Source: Terriglobia bacterium
GTDB lineage: Bacteria > Acidobacteriota > Terriglobia > UBA7540
Direction: 5' to 3'
DNA length: 12,944 bases
Assembly (NCBI GenBank): GCA_030040295.1
Contig: JASHTZ010000173.1
Span: forward strand, 1-12,944
This document shows positions 6,994 to 12,944 of the stretch, piece after piece (within the stretch, counting starts at the first letter, position 1; every line of letters starts with the position of its first letter). The notes under the pieces were generated by a model, which was given only the letters and a program-made list of their open reading frames with translations, did no database searches and was not told the origin of the DNA. The position numbers were made by a program, and so were the translations under genes.

Positions 6994-7706
6994 CAGTTCA
7001 TCCTCACGACAAAGGTTTGCGAAGCCAGGTTCGCGCTGCGAATCCTTCCCGCCAATTCCTGCGCTGCGGCTTCGGAACTTTCATGGCCAACGCGCACGCG
7101 GTAGAACACGCCGGCACCACCATCGTAACTCTGGATGACCACCGGGCCGTAGGTTGATTCAATCAGAGCCTTCAAACGGGCGGCGTTGGCGGGATCACGA
7201 AAGGCGCCAACTTGTACGGCGAAAACGGCTGGTTCGGAGGACTCGCCAAGTCCCAGGATTTCAAGCCTGACCCTTGCCAGGCCGGGCATGCCCATCACCT
7301 GCGCGGCTGCTTTGGAGAGATCAATGATGCGGCCCTCCACGAACGGCCCGCGGTCATTGATCCGCACGGTCACGTCTCGGCCGTTATCAAGGTCGTGGAC
7401 TCGCACTTGCGTTCCAAAGGGCAAGGTTCGGTGCGCCGCGGTCATCTTGTACATGTCGTAGATCTCGCCGCTCGCCGTGCGCCGTCCGTTATAGGGAATT
7501 CCGTACCAGGAAGCGATGCCTTGTTCTCCCTGAACGATGGGCGCGGCTGAGGTTCCCGGAGCGCCCGTCGCAGGCGGGGTCACACCGGGCGCCGGCGGCG
7601 GAATTCCCTGTGAGGTTGGAGGCGCCGTCTCGTGGCGGTGCCGGCATCCGGCAGCAGACAAAAGCAGGGCCATCGCCACACCCGCTCGAGCGGCGAGCGA
7701 TAGCAT
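6993..7706 (-). CDS. rlpA: RlpA-like septal lytic transglycosylase lipoprotein with SPOR domain
   Basis: RlpA cleaves peptidoglycan glycan strands lacking stem peptides, usually at the division septum. In the 237-residue form, the lipoprotein signal peptide ends in a lipobox 'SAAGC' (C21). A Pro/Ala-rich linker (28-57) follows, then the double-psi beta-barrel: 'GIASWYGIPYNGRRTASGE' (63-81) and 'VRINDRGPFVEGRIIDLS' (114-131). E81 and D118 stand in the positions of the catalytic Glu and Asp of Pseudomonas RlpA, with matching 37-residue spacing. A C-terminal SPOR domain (about 160-235, 'FAVQVGAFRDPANAARLKALIE') would bind denuded glycan at the septum. I chose the ATG at 7706 for its compact lipoprotein signal. 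A GTG at 7742, 4 bases after the previous stop, is the alternative and would imply coupling; neither has a clear ribosome-binding site. Confidence 0.87.
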   Translation of the reverse strand: MLSLAARAGVAMALLLSAAGCRHRHETAPPTSQGIPPPAPGVTPPATGAPGTSAAPIVQGEQGIASWYGIPYNGRRTASGEIYDMYKMTAAHRTLPFGTQVRVHDLDNGRDVTVRINDRGPFVEGRIIDLSKAAAQVMGMPGLARVRLEILGLGESSEPAVFAVQVGAFRDPANAARLKALIESTYGPVVIQSYDGGAGVFYRVRVGHESSEAAAQELAGRIRSANLASQTFVVRMN

Positions 7707-7746
7707 TCTTTGGTGCGGCGTTTCCGTCAGGGAACTCAGCACGAGG

Positions 7747-7917
7747 TCAGTGTTGCGCCTTTTCCAGGCGTTCAGCCAGTTTCGTCAGGCGGTCCGCGGC
7801 TTTGCGCAAATATTCCGCCATCTCCTGGCGGGTCCGGGGACGGACGTTTTCGTCAAAGCTCTTCCGCAACTTGTCGAGTTCGCGATCGAGAGCGCGTCCA
7901 GCGTCTTCGAATTTCAT
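7747..7917 (-). CDS. Small charged coiled-coil protein, unknown function
   Basis: I do not recognise a family. The 56-residue product is highly charged and almost wholly helical by eye. 'FEDAGRALDRELDKLRKSFDENV' (3-25) and 'RQEMAEYLRKAADRLTKLAERLEKA' (28-52) look like two amphipathic helices separated by an Arg/Pro turn, so a helical hairpin or coiled-coil dimer is likely. There is no signal peptide or membrane segment. The chosen ATG at 7917 lies about 19 bases after the predicted transcription start of a good promoter, with GGAG at 7930-7933. A longer reading from 7971 would overlap that promoter and is rejected. It sits 4 bases ahead of the longer rlpA reading frame and shares its operon, so a role linked to the envelope or division is possible but unproven. 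Confidence 0.65.
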   Translation of the reverse strand: MKFEDAGRALDRELDKLRKSFDENVRPRTRQEMAEYLRKAADRLTKLAERLEKAQH

Positions 7918-7942
7918 GACCCAGCCCCACTCCAATGCAATT

Positions 7943-7971
7943 ATTCTAACCAAGCAGCGCACGCGCGACAA
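7943..7971 (-). promoter_or_regulatory. Sigma70-type promoter for the small-ORF/rlpA/HIT operon
   Basis: Reading the minus strand, TTGTCG (7971-7966) and TAGAAT (7948-7943) match 4 of 6 and 5 of 6 consensus bases with an ideal 17-base spacer. The expected start near 7936 leaves a short leader before ATG 7917. Placement directly upstream of a tightly packed operon supports function. Confidence 0.55.
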
Positions 7972-8001
7972 ATGAAATTCCAGCAGACTCGATACGTCGG
8001 A

Positions 8002-8007
8002 TATAAT
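8002..8007 (+). promoter_or_regulatory. Candidate -10 box for the rhomboid gene
   Basis: A perfect TATAAT sits in an AT-rich patch about 33 bases before the ATG at 8040, leaving a leader of roughly 25 bases. No good -35 is visible at 16-18 bases upstream (TTCCAG at best). It lies back to back with the leftward promoter at 7943-7971. Confidence 0.4.
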
Positions 8008-8039
8008 TTAAAATTACGCTCGTAGAAAAAGGCTTGGGA

Positions 8040-8942
8040 ATGTCCCTACCTCCAAAACTGTGGTTCCAATGGCAGCGGCTCAAGAAAATATTCTCTTCGT
8101 CCTTTGGAACTCAGGAGAACGCGCCCGCCAGTTCAGTTCGCATGTGCCCGCACTGCCGCGCCCTGATCGATCGTGATGCCAAGATGTGTCCACTTTGCGG
8201 CGAGCCGACTGGCCCGGTGCGCGCCCGCGGCGGCGGTGGCACGCCCGGCCGCGTGATGGGCGTCATTCCCATCCCCACCACCGCCAGCTCCGTGATGGTC
8301 GCCATCAACCTCGCGCTCTATGCCGTCGAGTGGTACATGACGCAGAATGCCGGGGGAGGATCCGCAATGGGAGGAATCAGCAGTCAAGTCCTCCTGCGGC
8401 TCGGCGCCAAGGCTCCCTACATTCTGACCGGCCAATGGTGGAGGCTGGTGACGGCAATGTTTCTGCACGTCGGGTTGATCCACATTGGATTGAACATGTG
8501 GTGTCTGGTGGATTTGGGCCCGGAAGTTGAATCTCTCTTTAACGCCGCCAAATTCACGTTCCTCTATTTGGTGACGGGCATCGTGGGATTCCTGTTGAGT
8601 CTTTGGTGGTCCCCATTCGGGTTGTCGGCCGGAGCGTCCGGCGCCATCATGGGACTTATCGGAATCTTGATTGGAGCGAGCTTTCATCACGGCCACCTGG
8701 GAAAAGAATATCGCAGCCAGCTCTGGCGCTGGGTCATCTACATTGCGATCTTTGGCCTCTTCTTCAGCGTGGATAACGCCGCGCACCTTGGGGGCCTGGT
8801 GAGCGGCTTCATCCTCGGTTATCTTGTTCCGGAGGGCGAGCCCGCAACCCGCCCCAGTGAAAACCTTTGGAATACCCTCGCCCTGCTTTCCGTGCTGGTG
8901 ATTGCGGGATCTTTCGCGCTCATGGCCTTGCAGATCGGATGA
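8040..8942 (+). CDS. Rhomboid-family intramembrane serine protease with N-terminal zinc ribbon
   Basis: The 300-residue protein begins with a basic, soluble stretch containing a zinc-ribbon motif, C36-x2-C39 and C50-x2-C53 ('CPHCRALIDRDAKMCPLCGE'). The rhomboid membrane domain follows: a first membrane segment at about 83-100; 'WWRLVTAMFLHVGLIHIGLNMW' (133-154) with the conserved His and Asn of the second segment; the nucleophile S200 in 'GASGAIMG'; and H249 in 'NAAHLGGLVSGF'. The catalytic Ser-His pair is present, so the enzyme should be active, cutting membrane protein segments within the inner membrane. A final hydrophobic helix (279-297) gives a likely 7-segment form. ATG 8040 with AAGG just upstream is preferred over an in-frame TTG at 8034. 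It diverges from the rlpA operon and converges on ygfZ. The substrate is unknown; the zinc ribbon may recruit a partner. Confidence 0.9.
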   Translation: MSLPPKLWFQWQRLKKIFSSSFGTQENAPASSVRMCPHCRALIDRDAKMCPLCGEPTGPVRARGGGGTPGRVMGVIPIPTTASSVMVAINLALYAVEWYMTQNAGGGSAMGGISSQVLLRLGAKAPYILTGQWWRLVTAMFLHVGLIHIGLNMWCLVDLGPEVESLFNAAKFTFLYLVTGIVGFLLSLWWSPFGLSAGASGAIMGLIGILIGASFHHGHLGKEYRSQLWRWVIYIAIFGLFFSVDNAAHLGGLVSGFILGYLVPEGEPATRPSENLWNTLALLSVLVIAGSFALMALQIG

Positions 8943-8972
8943 TCCTCTTCTTGAGCTGCCGGACGTGCAGGC

Positions 8973-10058
8973 TCAGGAATGCGCGGTTTGAGCCGCGGCA
9001 ATGAAGGGCAAAGCGGCCACTTCCGCCGCGCCGCCTTGAGCAAAGCTTAATCGAGTGGCGGGCTCGGCGAATTCGCGGCGAATATACGCCATGGCAATCT
9101 GCTTTCCGAGCGTGGGCGACAAGCACGAGCTGGTTACCTCCGCCACTTCTCTTCCCTCAACCACAGCCTTTTCGCCGGGCTCGAGCGATTGACCATTCGT
9201 CACAATCAGACCCATCAACTTCCAATTCACATGGCCACGGCTGCGCGCGCGTTCGACAATCTCCTGGCCGATGTAGCATCCTTTGTTGAAGCTGATCGCG
9301 TTCCACAGGCTGGCTTCAAGCGGAATGACGTCTTCGCCCAGCTCCGAGCCGTAACGCGGAATGCCCGCTTCGATGCGCAGCGTTTCAAGCGCCTCGCTGC
9401 CACAGGCGAGCATGTCGTAAGTCGGCGACTGCCCGCAGGCCGCGCCCCAAACCGGCTCCATGCCGGCGGCGTTCATCCACAATTCGTAACCCTCTTCGCC
9501 CGTGCTGGAAGCGCGCACCACGCGGATGGGGAAGCCCGCGTAATTCGACGCAAAGTGGTCGAATTCCTGCATCGCCGGGAGGTCAATGTGCAGCGTTTTT
9601 TCCAGCAGTCCGCGCGCGCGCGCACCCTGGAAGGCGATGGCAAAAACATCGAGCGGCTCAAGCTCCACCTGATCAGCAATGATGTACTTGCGAAAAGCCT
9701 GAATGGCCTTGTCGCGCAGGTCCGCGTCGGTGTCGGCAATGAAACTGTCTTCCGCGCAGTACAATCGCAGGTCCACCACGATGTGTCCCTGCGCGTTGAG
9801 CAGCGTGGCGTAAGTTCCCTGGCCGGGCGTGAGTTTCTTGACGTCGTTTGAAACCAGCCGCTGGAGCAGCTTCGCGTGATCGCGGCCCTTCAGCCGGAAC
9901 TTGGTGCGAAAGGAAAAATCAAACAGCCCGGAGGCTGTGCGCACTGCACGGTTCTCCGCCGCAGCGCCGGTGAAGCACGCCGGAACCGTGGCGCCGTGAT
10001 ACTCACTGAGCGCGGCGCCCTGCGAAACGTGATAGTCGTTGAGCGGAGAAGCCATCAT
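8973..10058 (-). CDS. ygfZ: YgfZ/GcvT-like folate-binding protein for Fe-S cluster maintenance
   Basis: The 361-residue protein has the aminomethyltransferase (GcvT) fold of the YgfZ/IBA57 group, which uses tetrahydrofolate to help build or repair certain Fe-S enzymes. The decisive signature is 'KGCYIGQE' (259-266), with the family's conserved cysteine at 261. 'FRLKGRDHAKLLQRLVSNDV' (54-73) and 'ALETLRIEAGIPRYGSELGEDVIPLEA' (223-249) are typical GcvT-fold segments; the latter resembles the region that distinguishes this group from true glycine-cleavage T proteins. It is likely cytoplasmic. Two adjacent ATGs (10058 and 10055) are possible starts, with only a weak GGAA upstream. It lies 123 bases downstream of sufT, in the same direction, after an inverted repeat. 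That context supports the Fe-S role, though it may have its own promoter. Other gcv genes are not seen nearby. Confidence 0.87.
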   Translation of the reverse strand: MMASPLNDYHVSQGAALSEYHGATVPACFTGAAAENRAVRTASGLFDFSFRTKFRLKGRDHAKLLQRLVSNDVKKLTPGQGTYATLLNAQGHIVVDLRLYCAEDSFIADTDADLRDKAIQAFRKYIIADQVELEPLDVFAIAFQGARARGLLEKTLHIDLPAMQEFDHFASNYAGFPIRVVRASSTGEEGYELWMNAAGMEPVWGAACGQSPTYDMLACGSEALETLRIEAGIPRYGSELGEDVIPLEASLWNAISFNKGCYIGQEIVERARSRGHVNWKLMGLIVTNGQSLEPGEKAVVEGREVAEVTSSCLSPTLGKQIAMAYIRREFAEPATRLSFAQGGAAEVAALPFIAAAQTAHS

Positions 10059-10069
10059 AGGTGAATTCC

Positions 10070-10146
10070 GTAGCGGCGGTCTATCGACCGTCGCGGGGCC
10101 TGCGGTGGCAAACCCTTACAATGCGACGCTCGTAGAGCGCCGCTAC
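10070..10146. repeat. REP-like inverted repeat between ygfZ and sufT
   Basis: GTAGCGGCG (10070-10078) pairs perfectly with CGCCGCTAC (10138-10146). Similarity extends to about 24 bases on each side, because each half contains its own small hairpin (CGGTC-TATC-GACCG on the left, GCTC-GTA-GAGC on the right). This pattern of paired small hairpins in opposite orientation is characteristic of REP/BIME-type elements. It separates sufT from ygfZ and could affect readthrough or mRNA stability. Confidence 0.7.
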
Positions 10147-10181
10147 AGGTCCCATCGGTGATTGCGAGGGGCGGCTGAATC

Positions 10182-10553
10182 TCAAAAAAATCCCAACTGA
10201 AGCTTTGCGGCTTCGGACATCATGTTCTTGTCCCAGGGCGGTTCCCACACCACTTCCACCTTGCAGTTTTTCACTCCGGGAATGACCATGATTTTGTCTT
10301 CCACTTCACCGGGAAGCGTGCCGGCGGCGGGACAGCCCGGCGCGGTGAGTGTCATCTTGACGTAAACATCGCCGCTCGGCTCCACGTTGACCTTGTAGAT
10401 CAAGCCGAGATCGTAGATGTTCACGGGAATTTCCGGGTCGTAGCAGGTGCGGATTTTCTCGACTACCTTGTCTTGCAACGCCACAACCTCGGAGACGTTC
10501 ATCGGAGTCGCGGGAGCCGGCGAAGCGGCTGGCGGTGAATTGGGTTCAGGCAT
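10182..10553 (-). CDS. sufT: SufT-like Fe-S cluster assembly factor (MIP18/DUF59 family)
   Basis: This small protein (123 residues) helps mature Fe-S proteins, working after the core SUF machinery. A Pro/Ala-rich tail (1-17) precedes the domain: 'CYDPEIPVNIYDLGLIY' (37-53) and 'MTLTAPGCPAAGTLPGEVE' (67-85) with the conserved C74, then 'VEVVWEPPWDKNMMSEAAKLQLGF', all typical of the family. The start is ATG 10553, preceded by GAGGTAAGGA. The frame remains open upstream to 10613, but that stretch is encoded by the repeat at 10570-10644 and is probably not translated. It follows sufU in the same direction after 96 bases. Homologues in phenylacetate degradation (PaaD) share the domain, but the suf neighbours settle the assignment. 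Confidence 0.9.
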   Translation of the reverse strand: MPEPNSPPAASPAPATPMNVSEVVALQDKVVEKIRTCYDPEIPVNIYDLGLIYKVNVEPSGDVYVKMTLTAPGCPAAGTLPGEVEDKIMVIPGVKNCKVEVVWEPPWDKNMMSEAAKLQLGFF

Positions 10554-10569
10554 AATCCTTACCTCAAAA

Positions 10570-10644
10570 GAAATTGGAAACTCGAAACTAGAAATTGGAA
10601 ACTGGCACGCCATTCCTAGTTTCCAGTTTCTGGTTTCTAATTTC
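10570..10644. repeat. GAAATTGGAAACT inverted and direct repeat between sufU and sufT
   Basis: The left half carries GAAATTGGAAACT twice, at 10570 and 10591, a 21-base period. The right half reads as an imperfect reverse complement of it (CTAGTTTCCAGTTTC...TAATTTC), giving a long inverted repeat of roughly 26 paired bases with about six mismatches. It is AT-richer than its surroundings and fills the sufU-sufT gap. It resembles an interspersed element rather than a terminator, since the operon appears to continue through it. Confidence 0.7.
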
Positions 10645-10649
10645 TGTTG

Positions 10650-11102
10650 TCACTCCGTGCTGGCCACGGCCGCGCTTTTTTCAAGCGCGCTGCGCAGCGT
10701 GTGCCAGGCAAGTGATGCGCACTTGACGCGCACGGGAAATTCCGAGACGCCGGCGAAAACCGCCAGTTTGCCGAGCGGCGGGCCGCCGGCCGAATCCACC
10801 GGCTTGCCCGTGACCAGCTTGTGAAATGCTTCGAACAACGCCTGCGCCTCTTCGCGCGTCTTGCCCTTCAGCGTCTCCGTAAGAATTGATGCGGACGCGG
10901 TAGAGATGGCGCAACCCGACCCCTGAAAGCTGATGTCTTCAATGCGGTCCCCGGACATGTGCAGATAAATCGTCACCTTGTCGCCACAAAGCGGGTTGAA
11001 GCCGTTGGCGTGACGGTCCGCATTCTCAATGGCGTGAAAATTCCGCGGCCGCTTGCTGTGGTCGAGAATGACTTCCTGGTAGAGCGAACTTAGATCAGAC
11101 AT
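10650..11102 (-). CDS. sufU: SufU-type iron-sulfur scaffold / sulfur-acceptor protein
   Basis: SufU accepts persulfide sulfur from SufS and passes it on for cluster assembly in the cytoplasm. The 150-residue product has the three conserved cysteines: C39 in 'NPLCGD' (with D41), C64 in 'GSGCAISTASASIL' and C128 in 'RVKCASLAW'. The insert between the second and third cysteines ('GKPVDSAGGPPLGKLAVFAGVSEFPV') is the mark that separates SufU from IscU. The LPPVK chaperone-binding motif of IscU is absent, as expected. The ATG at 11102 has CAGGAG immediately upstream and is preferred over an in-frame ATG at 11129, which overlaps sufS. It is 19 bases downstream of sufS. The SufS-SufU pairing points to the zinc-dependent sulfur-transfer type known from Bacillus. 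Confidence 0.93.
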   Translation of the reverse strand: MSDLSSLYQEVILDHSKRPRNFHAIENADRHANGFNPLCGDKVTIYLHMSGDRIEDISFQGSGCAISTASASILTETLKGKTREEAQALFEAFHKLVTGKPVDSAGGPPLGKLAVFAGVSEFPVRVKCASLAWHTLRSALEKSAAVASTE

Positions 11103-11121
11103 GGTCTCCTGCGATTCTTCG

Positions 11122-12393
11122 CTACGCAAACATTCTCTTCACGTGCTCCAACCCCGCTGCGAGAGCGTTGATTTCCTGCTTGGTGTTGTAGAACGCCAGC
11201 GAAGCGCGAACCGTGGCGGGAATGCCAAAGCGTTCCATCACCGGCTGAGCGCAGTGGTGGCCGGTGCGCACGGCGATTCCTTCCTGGTCGAGCACGGTGC
11301 CCACATCGTGCGGGTGGATTCCATCCATTACAAAGGAGAGCACGCCGGCCTTCTCCCGCGCCGTGCCGATCAGCCGCACGCCGGGAATCTGCCCGATGGC
11401 TTCCGTAGCGTAGGCCAGCAGGGCGTGCTCGTAAGAAGCAACATTCTCCATTCCCACGCCCGTCAGGTAATCGATGGCGGCGCCCAGGCCGATGGTCGCG
11501 GCGATGTTGGGCGTTCCCGCTTCAAACTTGTGGGGAATGTGGTTGTAAGTGGTCTTCTCAAAGGTCACGTTGAGAATCATGTCGCCTCCCCCCTGATAAG
11601 GCGGCATGGATTCCAGCAGATGCGCCTTGCCATATAGCACGCCGATGCCCGTGGGTCCGAACATCTTGTGGCCGGAAATCGCATAAAAATCCGCATCGAG
11701 GGCGCGCACGTCAACCTTCAGATGCGGAACCGCCTGGGCGCCGTCAATCAGCACGGGAATTTTGCGTGCGTGCGCCATGGCGACGATCTGCTTCACCGGA
11801 TTGATGGTGCCGAGGGCGTTGGAAACGTGGGCCACCGCCACGATTTTTGTGCGGTCGCTCAGAAGCTTTTCGAATTCGCCCAAAATCAATTCGCCGCGGT
11901 CGTTGATGGGTCCCACGCGCAGGCGCGCGCCTTTTTCTTCGCAAAGAATCTGCCAAGGCACGATGTTCGAGTGGTGCTCGAGCGCGGTGATCAGAACTTC
12001 ATCGCCCGCGCCCACGTGCTGGCGGCCGTAAGTCTGCGCCACCAGGTTCATTCCTTCCGTCGAGCCGCGCACGAAAACAATTTCCCGCGACTCGGCGGCG
12101 TTGATGAACTTCTGCACATTCGCGCGCGCATCCTCATAAGCCTGCGTGGAGCGCTCGCTGAGCAGGTAGACGCCGCGATGGATGTTGGAGCAATCCTGCA
12201 GGTAGTAGCGCAGCAAGGCGTCAATCACCACCTGGGGCTTTTGGCTGGTCGCGGCGTTATCGAGATAAACGAGCGGCTTGCCGTGCATCTTCTGCTTGAG
12301 GATGGGGAAGTCCTCGCGAATGTGCCGCACGTCAAACAATCGCGGATGCGCCTCCGCGATTGCCGGATTTACGATCTCTCGTGTTGTTGCCAT
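11122..12393 (-). CDS. sufS: SufS cysteine desulfurase (PLP enzyme)
   Basis: SufS removes sulfur from cysteine to give alanine and an enzyme persulfide used for Fe-S clusters. The 423-residue protein shows the group II pattern: 'YLDNAATSQKP' (N-terminal), 'NIHRGVYLLSERST', 'EHHSNIVPWQ' (PLP-stacking His), 'DGAQAVPH' (D217), the PLP-binding K243 in 'SGHKMFGPTGIG', and the catalytic C381 in 'RTGHHCAQP'. The short cysteine loop 'RTGHHCAQPVM' is the SufS type rather than the longer IscS/NifS loop. The ATG at 12393 is set by GGGAGG at 12398-12403; a GTG at 12405 overlaps that site and is rejected. It lies between sufD (59-base gap with a hairpin) and sufU (19-base gap), within one leftward operon. 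Confidence 0.95.
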   Translation of the reverse strand: MATTREIVNPAIAEAHPRLFDVRHIREDFPILKQKMHGKPLVYLDNAATSQKPQVVIDALLRYYLQDCSNIHRGVYLLSERSTQAYEDARANVQKFINAAESREIVFVRGSTEGMNLVAQTYGRQHVGAGDEVLITALEHHSNIVPWQILCEEKGARLRVGPINDRGELILGEFEKLLSDRTKIVAVAHVSNALGTINPVKQIVAMAHARKIPVLIDGAQAVPHLKVDVRALDADFYAISGHKMFGPTGIGVLYGKAHLLESMPPYQGGGDMILNVTFEKTTYNHIPHKFEAGTPNIAATIGLGAAIDYLTGVGMENVASYEHALLAYATEAIGQIPGVRLIGTAREKAGVLSFVMDGIHPHDVGTVLDQEGIAVRTGHHCAQPVMERFGIPATVRASLAFYNTKQEINALAAGLEHVKRMFA

Positions 12394-12415
12394 AAGACCT
12401 CCCACCCTTTACATC

Positions 12416-12444
12416 GTAGGGGCAACCACGAGGGTTGCCCCTAC
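12416..12444. repeat. Perfect 12-bp hairpin between sufD and sufS
   Basis: GTAGGGGCAACC (12416-12427) and GGTTGCCCCTAC (12433-12444) form perfect arms around the loop ACGAG. In the RNA of the suf operon this would fold into a strong stem-loop just after the sufD stop and before the sufS ribosome-binding site. No T-run follows on the minus strand, so it is more likely an mRNA processing or stability element, or a dispersed repeat, than a terminator. Confidence 0.75.
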
Positions 12445-12452
12445 AAAAAGCG

Positions 12453-12944
12453 TCAATTCCTCGCCAGCCTTGCAAACAATCGCTCCGCCAGCTTCTCGCG
12501 CAAGGGCTTAAACTTGATTCGCTCCATCACATCGTTGGCGAATGCGTAGGTGAGGAGCTTCTTCGCCTCCGCCGCGCCAATTCCGCGCGAGCGAAGATAG
12601 AAAACGGCTTCGGGATCGATTTGCCCCACCGTGGCCCCGTGCGTGCACTTCACATCGTCGGCGAAAATCTCAAGTTGCGGCTTGGTGTTGATGATCGCGT
12701 CCTCGGAAAGCAGCAGATTCTTGTTGCTCTGCTTGGAATCGGTTTTCTGCGCGTCGGGCCGGACGATGATCTTGCCGTTGAAAACTCCCTGTGAATGGCC
12801 CTCCAGCACCCCCTTGTAGAGTTCGCGGCTGGCGCAGTGGGCCTTGGCATGATCGATGGTGGTGTGATTATCCACGTGCTGCCGCCCGGTGATGACGTAG
12901 AGGCCGTGGAGGAGTGATTCCGCGCCTTCTCCGCCCAGCACGGT
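12453..12944 (-). CDS. sufD: SufD, Fe-S assembly complex subunit (C-terminal part; start lies outside the window)
   Basis: Only the last 163 or so residues are present; the frame stays open to the right edge of the window. SufD forms the cytoplasmic SufBC2D scaffold complex. Recognisable stretches are 'VDNHTTIDHAKAHCASRELYKGVL', the beta-helix turn 'GVFNGKIIVRPDAQKTDSKQSNKNLLLS', and 'ADDVKCTHGATVGQIDPEAVFYLRSRGI', whose HGATVG histidine corresponds to the conserved SufD histidine needed in the SufB-SufD interface. The last helix ends in a basic tail. SufB shares this fold, but the 'CTHGATVGQID' wording and the position directly before sufS favour SufD. SufB and SufC are expected just to the right. 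Confidence 0.92.
   Translation of the reverse strand, partial: TVLGGEGAESLLHGLYVITGRQHVDNHTTIDHAKAHCASRELYKGVLEGHSQGVFNGKIIVRPDAQKTDSKQSNKNLLLSEDAIINTKPQLEIFADDVKCTHGATVGQIDPEAVFYLRSRGIGAAEAKKLLTYAFANDVMERIKFKPLREKLAERLFARLARN

Noticed and set aside
7918..7971. N-terminal extension of the small coiled-coil protein
   Set aside because: It would start upstream of, and be encoded by, the -35/-10 promoter region, and the added residues do not fit the helical pattern.
9189..9851. Open frame of 220 codons on the plus strand
   Set aside because: Antisense to ygfZ, with no family resemblance of its own.
10554..10613. N-terminal extension of SufT
   Set aside because: It is encoded by the dispersed repeat, and a good ribosome-binding site stands just before the ATG at 10553.
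12416..12444. Rho-independent terminator after sufD
   Set aside because: The stem is strong, but no T-run follows on the transcribed strand and sufS continues at once in the same direction.
11668..12549. Long open frame (293 codons) on the plus strand
   Set aside because: Antisense to sufS and part of sufD, both of which have complete family motifs. No domain is visible in the antisense translation.
1..12944. Defence island, toxin-antitoxin, biosynthetic cluster or mobile element
   Set aside because: I looked for nucleases, reverse transcriptases, toxins, integrases, transposases, carrier proteins and regularly spaced repeats and found none. The genes are housekeeping or envelope functions.

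Overview
The window looks like a chromosomal segment from a fairly GC-rich, Gram-negative-type bacterium. The best guess is Acidobacteriota or a neighbouring soil phylum. This rests on the protein style (an exported TPR/peptidase-MA protein with a 'DVIYLKNG' N-terminus, a large exported M1-like peptidase, an RlpA lipoprotein) and on several kinds of interspersed inverted repeat in the gaps. The taxonomic call is an inference, not a measurement. No transposase, integrase, phage gene, CRISPR array, rRNA or tRNA was found.

Layout, left to right. Positions 1-285 hold no recognisable gene. A two-gene unit follows (324-1110, +): an ArsR-type repressor overlapping an SRPBCC/AHSA1 protein. Its promoter has a near-perfect operator palindrome filling the -35/-10 spacer and a GTG start so close to the -10 that the mRNA may be leaderless. 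Next comes an M20 carboxypeptidase (1327-2469, +). A divergent pair of exported metalloproteases follows: a TPR/peptidase-MA protein (2542-4017, -) and an M1-like peptidase (4114-6594, +). The M1-like protein keeps the zinc site but lacks a recognisable GAMEN motif and carries a roughly 230-residue N-terminal extension.

The middle holds a compact leftward operon (7917 to 6649): a small coiled-coil protein, an RlpA-like septal lytic transglycosylase lipoprotein and a HIT-family hydrolase. A rhomboid protease with an N-terminal zinc ribbon (8040-8942, +) diverges from it. The right third is an iron-sulfur cluster block on the minus strand: sufD (cut by the window edge), sufS, sufU and sufT, then a ygfZ-like folate-dependent Fe-S repair gene. 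Together these supply sulfur (SufS), assemble clusters (SufU, SufD with SufB/SufC presumably outside the window), help deliver them (SufT) and maintain them (YgfZ).

I found no convincing new multi-gene system. The most informative signals are the operator-in-promoter architecture at 286-326, the odd M1-like peptidase beside a second exported metalloprotease, the ygfZ-suf neighbourhood, and four or more unrelated inverted repeats placed between genes, two of them inside the suf cluster.
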